From Protopterus annectens (taxonomy: Eukaryota > Chordata > Ceratodontiformes > Protopteridae), in NCBI RefSeq assembly GCF_019279795.1, contig NC_056740.1:229295175-229359174 (forward strand): a stretch of DNA of 64,000 nt, written 5' to 3'. A program made the position numbers and the translations under genes. Positions 24,321 through 34,800 of the stretch are shown here, one piece after another. A model generated the notes under the pieces. The model ran no database searches, was not told the origin of the DNA, and saw only the letters and a list, made by a program, of their open reading frames with translations. Every line of letters starts with the position of its first letter. The stretch's first letter is position 1.

Positions 24321-25469
24321 ATGTTAGGGGCTGCCATAGCTGTCATAATGAGACATAGGCGACTTGCTGAGGGTGGTGACAATGCAGATGGTGCCAGACA
24401 ACCCACAGTGAGGAGACTGAGAAGAGTGTACAGGCCCAGGGTCACCTACCATGGGTTACATGAGCTGGAGATAGTAGAGCGCTATAGAGTGGACAGAGCT
24501 CCTGCAGCAAATTGTTGAGCTGTGCAGGCCACGCCTCACACACAGAACCAACAGAGGGGAACCCATCCCAGTGGAAACCAAGGTATGTGTTGGCCTAAGA
24601 ATACTAGCAACAGGTACCTTCCAGAGACCAACTGGCAATATGATGGGGATATCACAGGCATCAGACTCCAGGGTACTGCACCAGTTCCTGGATGCCATGT
24701 CAGCACATGTCGGTGATCATGTATATTTCCCCAATGCCCATGAGGTATTGGCCAGCAATATGTGTCTCTTCCAGCAAATAGCAGAATACCCTGAGGTAGT
24801 GGGTGCAATAGACTGCACGCACATACGCATCAAAGCACCAGCTGGTGAGCGGGGTAGGGCCTACATTAACCGCAAGGGCTTCCCCTCCATCAACTGCCAG
24901 GTCGTGTGTGATGCCCAGGGTATAATAATGAATGTGTGTGCTGGCTGCCCTGGGAGTTACCACGATTCCCACATCTGGCATTTGACGCAGCTGTACCAGA
25001 CATTTGCCAATGGGAACATCCCACACTGACACCTAGTGGGGGATGCAGGTTATGCACTGGAGCCGTGGCTGATGACACCCATCAGAAACGCTCACACACC
25101 TGAACAGGAAAGCCACAATGAGGCACACGCACAAACACGTAATGTAATAGAGCATGTGTTTGGGCTGCTCAAGTCTTGGTTCCGGTGTCTGGACACATCT
25201 GGTGGAGCCTTGCAGTACACACCAACTAGATGTACCCAAATTGTCATGGTATGTGCTATGCTACATAATATGATCTTGCGAAAACAGCTGCAGCAGGACC
25301 AGCATAGCGCTGGACCAAACAGCACCCACCATTGCCAAGGCCATCACAGGCAGAGCGTGATTCGGAGGAGGAACAACCTGAGCCTGCCCCAGTAGGCAGA
25401 AGGAGGCATGCCCAGTATGCCCTGGCCTTGGCAAAGAGGCAACACATAGCACATACACTGGCTCAGTAG
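24321..25469 (+). pseudogene. PIF/Harbinger transposase (HARBI1-like), broken, copy A
   Basis: This DDE-type nuclease would excise and insert the element. The frame starts at 24,321 and a one-base shift near 24,495 moves it to the frame holding VETKVCVGLRILATGTFQRP. The catalytic triad is readable in one frame: D in VGAIDCTHIRI (codon at 24,811), D in CPGSYHDSHI (24,964) and E in RNVIEHVFGLLK (25,150). One in-frame stop (25,027-25,029) interrupts NGNIPH-x-HLVGDAGYALEP; copy B reads Gly there. Late frameshifts near 25,325-25,375 lose the natural C-terminus, which in copy B ends at the matching TAG. Overall length (about 380 codons) is normal for the family. It is nearly complete but not functional as read. 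Confidence 0.85.
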
Positions 25470-25666
25470 GAACCCTGGGAATGATACCCCCTCTGACTCA
25501 CTCAAATAATAACATGGATGCCTAAAATGACATGACCTGCTCACAAACATGTATAGGGAAGTGTAATATGCACATCCAACAGAGGCAACCCTGCAGCACC
25601 ACCTGAGGCATGAATGCCATGTGTTAAGTAATGTAACACCATGTACTATATGCACACCTGAGCACC

Positions 25667-26945
25667 CTAACATCCACCCTCACCAAGCATGAAGCCACAA
25701 AATGATGATGGGATGATCAAGTGCAATAACTGGCTGAAGTAATGCAGTTAGTCAAAGGGGAGCCAATGTGTCTCAGGCTGGGAAGACATGCGGAGCATGA
25801 CATGATGCACCACCTGCTAGGGGTGGCATGCACCTATCATGCCATGCCCCATGGATACTGGCAAAGGCTGTCAGTACCCACAGCATGCCCTGAATAGGTA
25901 AGTCTCAAAACACAAACCCACCTTCATAGGTTCCACAAGGGATAGGAACCTAGATGTAATGCTACCCAATGCCAGAAGTCTAAACAGCAAGATGTGTGCA
26001 GTGTAAACGCACACAGTATGGAGAATGTAGATACCATTCCTGTAATAGAGAACTGGGTCAAGGCTCACATCAGCACCCTAACAGTACCAGGTCACACCTC
26101 ATACTGTGCTGTACAGCCGCAAAACATGGAATAAGCTACAAAAGGAGGGTGACTAGCAATAAATGTCAAGGATAACCACACCCCCATGTTGGTACCACAA
26201 CAAAAAGCAGCATGGATTAGCCATGGTCAAATACCAATGGCTAAAACCACCTCCCAGTATATAGCCTGCTGCAGACTACTGTCCTAATACCAGGAACTGC
26301 ACCTGGCCTATGTTGGAATACATGAATATATCAAGCCCCCCAAACCACATTATATTGCTTGACTGAAAATACCCAGACATACACCGGGAGCATTATACTA
26401 GCACCAACACAGTAGGAGAAAAGTTCCCAGAATCCATAAACCAAAATGCCCAGGAACAATGTACCACTCCCACAAGAGGGGTAAGCATACTGGATGTGAT
26501 AATCAGCAACATGGGTACTGGATGGCAAGATGAGAAGTGTATCCCTCACCGGTAAGACCAGACCATAGAGTAATCACACTGGATATACACATCCCGACCC
26601 CAGTCCCTGGCCAGGATACCACAGTGAAAAACATGTGTAAAGCATAGGTTGCAGCCCTCCAAACTGATGTTGACTCCACGAAAGGCCCTGTGCAAGTGCA
26701 GAATATGGGACACACCACAGAACATGTTATACAGGCATTCCCATGAACACAGCCAGGAATGTTGGAGTATGCAGTCACAAATAACAACACACAATGCCAT
26801 ACACGCAGGCATCTGGCATGCTGGACTCCAGCCAATGTGACACCTGTCCCAAGTACACAGACAACCACAACACCCCCCAATAAATACAAATATATGTGAT
26901 AGATGCAACCATGTATCCAAACCAGAGGTTGAGCTCCACCAACTC
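25667..26945 (+). mobile_element. CR1-like LINE, end of ORF1 esterase plus endonuclease (only in copy A)
   Basis: Translated fragments run from a decayed esterase tail (PSPSMKPQNDDGMIKCNNWL near 25,680) into LDVMLPNARSLNSKM (25,946), the start of an apurinic-type endonuclease, and then ILDVIISNMGTGWQDE near 26,490, close to the end of that domain. Many stops and C-to-T type changes are present. It is more diverged than the CR1 that follows it. It is bounded precisely by the breakpoints of the A/B difference. Confidence 0.6.
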
Positions 26946-27599
26946 AGTACTGTCAAAACTAGTCAGGAGGAGAAGGTAACCACATACACCACAAACCCAG
27001 TCCCACATAGACCTACCACAACTGTAAACCAAACACATAAAGACAAATATTCCCGGAGGCCTTATTTACAAACACACCACACCAACAGAAGCCTCCAAAG
27101 CAGATCACAAGCAACCACAACCTCCAAACATAGCACATGCAATGAATAGTACACAAAGCTGGTGTGCCATACAGTCACAGGCCAGAAGGAGAAACAACAT
27201 GCCTGATACAGTTGTAATGGGTGTCTGTATAGGCAGACACACTGCTGTCCCACTCACCAGACTATACAGGGGAAAGGGTAGAGTAAGCTGCCTGTAGGCT
27301 GCCACAAAATGCCACATAACGCAAGTACACAGGTCACCCCAAAGCAAGCAGAAATATGATGCACTCAATGTCCATGCTGGTGTGAATGACCTGAGATGTA
27401 CCTCCCTGGTCAACATGAAAAGAGACGTGGATGATCCCTCTGAGTATGTACCCCAGGCCGGTATGACACTGGCTGTGTGCAGCATCCAACCCTCACCAAG
27501 AATGATGCCACAGTACAAACACACAGAATGATCATGTTTAACAGCTGGCACAGTTACAGCTGTCAGTCCAAGAGGGTCTAATGTCTGTCTGCTTGAGAT
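26946..27599 (+). mobile_element. CR1-like LINE 5' part with ORF1 SGNH esterase (copy A, cut by Penelope)
   Basis: Frames near 27,215-27,300 give VMGVCIGRHTAVPLTRLYRG, matching the GDS-type start of the esterase carried by CR1 ORF1 (here the GDSI is degraded to GVCI). Then NVHAGVNDLRCTSLV near 27,375 matches the GxND block. The Penelope-like element begins at 27,600 and removes the rest. Copy B (34,801-35,455 onward) continues into the catalytic DGLHL block. The role of this esterase in retrotransposition is not settled. Confidence 0.65.
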
Positions 27600-28976
27600 T
27601 AAAACGTAGAAGACACAAACTCAGTTGAGTAAAAGAAGTCAACCTTTATCAAACACAGAGCTTTTGGGCAAACACCCTTCATCAATGATTAACATAAGGT
27701 ACAATTAAAATTCAGTTTAAATACACCCATAACACATCACATGACTTGCAGCCAAAGTCATGTGGCCAACTGCATCACCATAAAAAACAAAATTGGTACA
27801 TATTCAACAATACAAAACACTTCACCCACATGAGATACATTAGCTATTGTTTATGCATAAAGTTATTAACATTTCTTAAAGCCTTTTATCTTAAAGATTT
27901 TTTTTTTATATAAAGTTTTTCAAAGAATGTTTTCTAAATAATTTTGTCTTCCCAATAAAATCTTATATATATTTCAGTAATTACTTCAATTTATTATGTT
28001 GTAGCCTAACTAATACCAGTTTTAAAGACACTGCTGCATTTAGACCTGGATGAATATCTGCTGACAAACTAACTATCCATTCGTATTTCCTAACGTCCAG
28101 CAGATTACATATATCTCCCCCTCTCAATGTTTTAGTTAACATATCTATTACTCTAAACTTGAACATATGCTCTTCCCCTTGTTCCTTTATATGCTTAAAC
28201 AGGGCATTTTTTTCACATTGTTTCCTAATATTAGATTTATGTTCAACTATATACGGTCCTTAAGTCTCCTTATTGTCATCCCAACATAAAATGAAGGGCA
28301 TGCAACACAAGTTGCTATGTAGACCACAAAGGTGGACGTACATGTAGCTACACCATAAAAATTATAAAGTTTATTCGTAACTGGGTGCTTAAAAGCACTG
28401 TTAGAATTCAAACCTTCTCCAGAAGCAGGTGCTATATCACCACAGCAACTACAATTATAACAACATATCGTACCCCTACATCTCCCTTCTGGTGGATTTA
28501 TGACATTATAGATGAAATACCTTCTCCAGAAGCAGGTGCTATATCACCACAGCAACTACAATTATAACAACATATCGTACCCCTACATCTCCCTTCTGGT
28601 GGATTTATGACATTATGGATGAAATCCTTGTAACACAACAGATATTTCAGTGACTTCTTATTCCTATACGTAAATGAAGGTTTATCACCTACTAAAGATT
28701 TAACATCATCCTGCGCTAGCAATATTCTCCAGTATTTATTAATTACGCGCCTAACAATATAAGACTTACTGTTATATGATGTGATGAATCTTACTTTTAC
28801 ATCTTTGGACGTGCCATCTGCACAATCAACACTATTCTCATTACTAGATGAAAGTACAGGTTTATATAATGTCTGCCTATTACTTTCTACCATCTCCCTT
28901 GTATTCTTTATTAACATTTGGGGATATCCACTTACTCTAAACTCCTCACATATTTCATCCATTTGTTTCATTTTTT
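27600..28976 (-). mobile_element. Penelope-like element, minus arm: RT C-terminus, GIY-YIG endonuclease, 3' UTR
   Basis: Reading leftward on the minus strand: QMDEICEEFR, then IVRRVINKYWRILLAQDDVK and PSFTYRNKKSLKYLL (28,650-28,790), the typical end of Penelope reverse transcriptase; a Cys-rich linker CCYNCSCC; then VVYIATCVACPSFYVGMTIR near 28,270-28,330, which is the GIY-YIG nuclease core; a decayed remainder to 27,980; and a 3' UTR to 27,600. Frames are broken by a 107-bp duplication and by stops. This family combines RT and GIY-YIG in one protein. The arm is joined head-to-head with a plus-strand arm at about 28,977. Confidence 0.8.
28413..28626. repeat. 107-bp tandem duplication inside the Penelope minus arm
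   Basis: Two units (28,413-28,519 and 28,520-28,626) differ at about one base (atagatgaa versus atggatgaa). As 107 is not a multiple of three, the duplication shifts the frame in the linker between RT and GIY-YIG. Confidence 0.95.
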
Positions 28977-30146
28977 TACGGTGACTAGTCCAATAACACC
29001 ACAATTTTATGGTATCCCTAAGGTCCATAAGTGTAAGGATAATCCCCCCATGCGACCTATCGTTTCTGGCAATGGGATGGGCTACCGAACCCATTTCATT
29101 GTATTTAGAGACAACTGCAACCGCTGTTAATTCATTGTACTACAGTTATTAAAGATACGACTGATTTCTTGACAAAATTGAGAAAGTGGCAGCAAAATAT
29201 GAATGAGTTAAACTGGGGACAGAGTAATTTATATATGGTAGTGTTAGACATCACTTCGCTGTTCACCGTAATTCCAATAGACTTTGGCATAGAGTTTATA
29301 TGTGATTTTCTAGTACAGAATTCAAAGTTTACCTCTAGGCATATTGAGAACATTTGTAAGCTGTTGGACGTAGTCTTGCGAAATAATGTCTTTATATTTA
29401 ATGATTAACATTATTTACAGTTAACGGGCATGGCAATGGGTACCCCCGTGGCCAATACATACGCCAATATAGTATTGTATCAATGGGAAAAGATGTATCT
29501 ATATGATGGTAATAGGTTTATGAATAATAAGGTACATTTTTATCAAAGATTTGTAGAAGATTGCTTTCTTCTTTGGGAGGGTTCCCCTACTGAACTGATA
29601 GATTTCGTTGGTTATATAAATAATACAACATCCTTTTTGAAATTTTAAGATGGAGCATTAAATTTCTGGATGTAAACTTGAAAATTCGAGATAATAAGTT
29701 TGTTACTACCATTTACAAGAAGGAAGTATCATCTGGACGATACCTAGAGGCATCTAGTATGCATGCTCCCCGTGTATTCAGAGGTGTAGTGAAAGCCCAA
29801 CTCATTCGGGTGAGTAGGCTAGAGAACACTTCCTCTAAATTATTTAAACAAATGGATGAAATATGTGAGGAGTTTAGAGTGGATATCCCCAAATGTTAAT
29901 AAAGAATACAAGGGAGATGGTAGAAAGTAATAGGCAGACATTATATAAACCTGTACTTTCATCTAGTAATGAGAATAGTGTTGATTGTGCAGACGGCACG
30001 TCCAAAGATGTAAAAGTAAGATTCATCACATCATATAATAGTAAGTCTTATATTGTTAGGCGCGTAATTAATAAATACTGGAGAATATTGCTAGCGCAGG
30101 ATGATGTTAAATCTTTGGTAGGTGATAAACTCCCTCTAAACAAATA
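28977..30146 (+). mobile_element. Penelope-like element, plus arm: reverse transcriptase core
   Basis: Plus-strand fragments in order: ITPQFYGIPKVHK and MRPIVS (28,995-29,070), VVLDITSLFTVIP (29,240-29,275, motif A), MAMGTPVANTYANIVLYQWE (29,430, motif B), FVEDCFLLWEG (29,551-29,583, the YxDD box with its first Asp read as Glu), and the C-terminal QMDEICEEFR to VGDK (29,846-30,130). Sequence 29,845-30,131 repeats 28,690-28,976 in inverse orientation. Homology to the other arm stops at about 30,130 and a short filler leads into copy B. The element is dead: several stops and frameshifts, and an altered catalytic box. Confidence 0.8.
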
Positions 30147-30959
30147 GAAGTTAAGAACAGTAAAATAATTTTACAAGATGAAAGCAAAGAATGTATATAT
30201 TTAATAGCCACACAGAAACATTTTGAAATAAAGGGCAAAACTGATGGCAATGATATCCCTTACAAATGTGCTGATGTTAGAGGCTTATGATGTTTTCCAG
30301 AACATAGCAATCCTATAAATCTAATGATACAGCAGTGATGCATGATCCATGGAAAGTGCCAGAATTTTGGAGAAGAACAGAGAATGGCAAAATCAAATGG
30401 AAAGCTTTTATTTATGACAGAGAATGGATGAATAGTGTGCTTGCTATTTTTAAAGCAAAAATAAATTCATAGTTCTATTGGTCTATAATGTACAAGTAAT
30501 AGCATTGTCCATTGGTTACTGTTGAAGGTGTGTAGTCTTGAGAATGGTAGCTTATTTTCAGCATTAGGTGAAAATCTGGGATTTTGATAGACTGCTAGGT
30601 GAATGTTTTCCAATCCGTATACATTTTGGGTAGGTATTGCTTGTAAGGCTTCCATTTATCTGTACCAGATATGTTGCTTCAAGGAAATGAAGGTTTGAAA
30701 TGTATTGCAAACTTGCAGTTCTAGTTTGTCACAGAGGAGCCTGATGGGGCAAACTTGCTTAATACATTACTCCACTTGAAATTTTGTCTTAAATGTGCAA
30801 TATGAGGAGAGTTTAAAATACGTGGACCATATTCTAATGTCCAAAGGAATAGTACCTTCAACAGAAAGTTAGATCAAGCTTTCAAAAGTGAAACTTGGAA
30901 AAGCAAGCTTTGGGAGTATGTTTTATTTTTTTTAATGCAGTAGTACTTTGCAAAGTTTT

Positions 30960-32107
30960 GTGCTCTATCTATCCATACCTGCATGCATTCAAATATTTCA
31001 AGCACAGGCATTGATGCTCTTCTAGCCTGCAAATATATCAGAACAGGTGTTTCGATAAGTGCCCAGGCTGTTCTTAAAAACACCTAAACTAGTGCTTGCT
31101 TTTAATGTAGTTTGATAGTCTCTTCCATGCATCAGCTGCTCTCTGAGAACCAATTAGTACAGTTCAGTCCAACAGAATCTTCTGCATAGGTTGTCTGATT
31201 CTGTACTACTTTTTGATATCCCAAACATTCCCAGAGAGATATCTCTAAATGCCGTATTTACCTGAATGGGTTCTCCTCTTTAAATATCTGAGACACCTAA
31301 ACAGAGTCAGATATTTTTAGTTTTTCATAACTTACATTTTCACATCCATGGATGCCTTTGATACATTTCTGCTGTACTCTGGAAAGTTTAATCATGCTTG
31401 TTTTCTTATAAGGTTTCCATACTGTTCCATACTCCTGTTTAGGTCTAACAAAATTAACAAACAATGACTTCATAATTTCTGATTTCCTAGACTTTGTAAT
31501 CTTTTTGTATACAGCTTATAGTTCCAGAACCATCATTAACCAATTGGTTGATGGGACATGTCTGCAAGAACTTTAACCATGTCTATAACACATGTAACAT
31601 AGTAATGGTTAATCAGTTTACCCATTTTCCAAGTCCTCTGCATACAGACTGTAGAAGGCTTAGATGAAGAAGATGGGTCTGAAAGATGCAATCTAAACCA
31701 GCATGGGCCTAGGACAGAGCACCGTGGGACACCCTGACTGTAACTAAGGGTTTCACCTGTCCAGTTGCTATATGACACTTGCCATGTCCTATTTGTAAGA
31801 CCTGCAGCTATCCATCTTTTTAAGAGTACATCAGTACCTAGTTGTACTAAAGTTAAATATGTATAAATTACATAACACAATTTTCCATTCATAGCTGTTT
31901 TTATTGTTCTAGGACATTGTTATGGGTGGTAATGGATCTATTTTCAACATATACATGCTGATGCATGGTTTCAAGTGCTTGAGAAAATAGTACCTCTAAA
32001 GTTTTTGTAGAACAAGATGTAGCCTGAGAATTGAGCCATGATTTAGCAAAGACTTTTTTGAAATACTGTAATTCTGGTTCATGTGTAAATAGTTTTACGT
32101 ACACAAA
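30960..32107 (-). mobile_element. CR1/L2-group LINE, reverse transcriptase and C-terminus (copy B)
   Basis: Counterpart of 21,770-22,922. The readable pieces KRWIAAGLTNRTWQVSYSNW and GVPRCSVLGP lie near 31,710-31,820. Point differences from copy A show independent decay after duplication. Confidence 0.75.
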
Positions 32108-34800
32108 TAAGGGGCAGGATTCACGAAGGCTTGCACGGAGTGTAAGAGACGTGCAACACTCCATGCAAGCCTCGGGATCCAGGAACAGCCCTAAACTCCA
32201 TGTAAGAGACCAGCTAAAACGTCTCTTACGGACTGGTGGACATGCTAAATACCTCGCTTGCAGCCGAAAGGTATGCAAATGAGGTATATTAGCGATCCAC
32301 GAAGCAGAAACCAGTCCGTCTAAGAGATGTTTTAGCTGCAGAAATGTACTCGGTTGACAACTGAGTACGTTTCTGAAAATTCCACAACGGAGCCATGTCA
32401 GCTCCAAAAAAAGGGTGCATATGTCTCGGGCAGCATGCCAATGGCCAAATATGTGGTCATTGGCAAGGTAACCCGATGCAAAAATATTAAACCCAGCGCA
32501 GCAAACGGGCTGCGCTGTATAAAACCATAAAAAAGAAGGTTATAAACCCACAAATGTGGGTTTCATGCAATACATGGAATGACAATGCAGGGACCAGCAG
32601 ACCAAAAACAACATGGCCACCGTGTAGTGGTTGCTAAGGGGGAAGCTGAGTCTAAGACATGTAACTAAGCATTAGTAGGCAATCTCATGTAAATGAGGGT
32701 TAGGATACTGAATCTCACAGTCACATAGCAAATGAGCACAGTCTGAGTAGTGTAAGAGATACATAAGGGGGAGGAATAGAGTAGGAGATAGGTGACATCA
32801 CAGGGGGGAATGGTAGAAAGAAATGCAGTTCATTGGAGGTCCGTGTAACATGACAGACACAGATCATGGAAAGAGGTGTGCCACTCGATAAGTCAGGGAA
32901 AGTCAAGAAATGGAAGGTGTACACTGTTACTTACACCAAAGTTTCTTGCTGGGCGTGCATGCGCACGTGTGCGTGCCATGAAGCGCGAGTAGGACAGTGT
33001 GCGTGCGTGTAAGGCAGACTGAGCATGTGGGAGCGTGTTGGGAGATGTTTAACACTGTTTGCGCTGGTGTGCGCGCATGTAGGGCAGGCTGAGCATGTTG
33101 GAGGCTGTTGGCAGACGTGTAACAGTGTTTGCGCGGGTGTGCACGCGTTTTAACCCGAATAAGTAGATTCTGAACCGTGTAAGCACGTGTAAGCCACTGT
33201 GAGCATGTTTCTGCTGGTATGCATGTTGCTCCCCCCTGAGGAAACAAAGGAAAAAGGAAGCAACAGAATTAATAGGAAGCTAGCAGGGATAACTGCTGAA
33301 GCTAGCAGGTGAAAACAATTAGAAGCAGGCAATTACACAGGCAGAGTAGTAGCCCAGCACTTAAAACACTGCAAACAGTAGTGCAGGATGTTTCTCTTAA
33401 GAGACACTGCAAGACAGGAGTAAGCCAATAGAAGTGAAAACTGAAAAAGCTTCACTCAGAGCAGAAATGTTAGGGGCTGCCATAGCTGTCATAATGAGAC
33501 ATAGGCGACTTGCTGAGGGTGGTGACAATGCAGATGGTGCCAGACAACCCACAGTGAGGAGGCGGAGAAAAGGTGTACAGGCCCAGGGTCACCTACCACG
33601 GGTTACATGAGCTGGAGATAGTAGAGGCGCTATAGAGTGGACAGAGCTCCTACAGCAAATTGTTGAGCTGTGCAGGCCACGCCTCACACACAGAACCAAC
33701 AGAGGGTAACCCATCCCAGTGGAAACCAAGGTATGTGTTGGCCTAAGAATACTAGCAACAGGTACCTTCCAGAGACCAACTGGCGATATGATGGGGATAT
33801 CACAGGCATCAGCCTCCAGGGTACTGCACCAGTTCCTGGATGCCATGTCAGCACATATGGGTGATCATGTATATTTCCCCAATGCCCGTGAGGTATTGGC
33901 CAGCAATATCGTCTCTTCCAGCAACTAGCGGAATACCCTGAGGTAGTGGGTGCAATAGACTGCAGCACATACGCATCAAAGCACCAGCCGGTGAGCAGGG
34001 TAGGGCCTACATTAACATAGGGCTTCCCCTCCACTGCCAGGTCGTGTGTGATGCCCAGGGCATAATAATGAATCGTGTGCTGGCTGCCCTGGGAGTTACC
34101 ACGATTCCACATCTGGCATATGACGCAGCTGTACCAGACATTTGCCAATGGGGACATCCCACCTGGACACCTAGTGGGGATGCAGGTTATGCACTGGAGC
34201 CGTGGCTGATGACACCAGAAGCACACACACCTGAACAGGAGCATGCCATAATGAGGCACACGCACAAACACGTAATGTAATAGAGCGTGTGTGTGGGCTG
34301 CTCAAGTCACGGTTCCGGTGTCTGGACACATCTGGTGGAGCCTTGCAGTACACACCAACTACATGTACCCAGATTGTCATGGTATGTGCTATGCTACATA
34401 ATATGATCTTGCGAAAACAGCTGCAGCAGGACCAGCATAGGGCTGGGCCAAACAGCCCCCCACCATTGCCAAGGCCATCACAGGCAGAGTGTGACACTGA
34501 GGAGGAACAACCTGAGCCTGCCCCAGTAGGCAGAAGGAGGCGTTCCCAGTATGCCCTGGCCTTGGCAAAGAGGCAATGCATAGCACATACACTGGCTCAG
34601 TAGGAACCCTGGGAATGATACCCCCTCTGACTCATTCAAATAATAACATGGATGCCTAAAATGACATGACCTGCTCACAAACATGTACAGGGAAGTGTAA
34701 TATGTGCATCCGACAGAGGCAGCCCTGCAGCACCACCTGAGGCATGAATGCCATGTGTTAAGTAATGTAACACCATGTACTATATGCACACCTGAGCACC
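32108..34800 (+). mobile_element. PIF/Harbinger DNA transposon, copy B (3' end not found)
   Basis: Starts after TAA (32,108-32,110) with ggggcaggattcacgaagg, as in copy A. It shows small deletions relative to A, for example in the agcgcag block near 32,495. The right end is missing at the join with CR1 at 34,801, so the loss of the Harbinger right end probably predates the duplication or the later A/B deletion. Confidence 0.7.
33467..34603 (+). pseudogene. PIF/Harbinger transposase (HARBI1-like), broken, copy B
   Basis: Counterpart of 24,321-25,469. It has more damage: one-base losses next to the first catalytic Asp (near 33,963) and just after the second (near 34,103), a shift after VLASNI (near 33,909), and several others. 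It keeps two features lost in A: Gly instead of the stop before HLVG (near 34,165), and the complete C-terminus from MCGLLKSRFRCLDTSGGALQ (34,289) through GRRRRSQYALALAKR to TAG at 34,601-34,603. Not functional. Confidence 0.85.

Larger units (their letters stand above)
22923..25666 (+). mobile_element. PIF/Harbinger DNA transposon, copy A (3' end not found)
   Basis: The element starts after TAA (22,923-22,925), the usual 3-bp Harbinger target, with ggggcaggattcacgaagg. Subterminal hairpins follow (gcttgca...ggagtgt pairs with acactcc...tgcaagc; gtgtaagagac pairs with gtctcttacac). A GT-rich tandem block precedes the transposase reading frame at 24,321-25,469. No inverted copy of the left end is seen downstream, so the right terminus seems lost where CR1 sequence begins at 25,667. 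The second Harbinger protein (Myb/SANT type) was not recognised. Confidence 0.75.
20961..27599. repeat. Large direct repeat, copy A
   Basis: The segment matches 30,147-35,455 in the same orientation from agaagtt to cttgagat. The copies look nearly identical over kilobases, with scattered point changes and small indels. A contains 1,279 bases (25,667-26,945) absent from B. Contents in order: unassigned sequence, LINE tail, Harbinger element, and CR1 pieces. Shared internal boundaries between different element families show that this is a segmental duplication, not two independent insertions. Confidence 0.9.
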
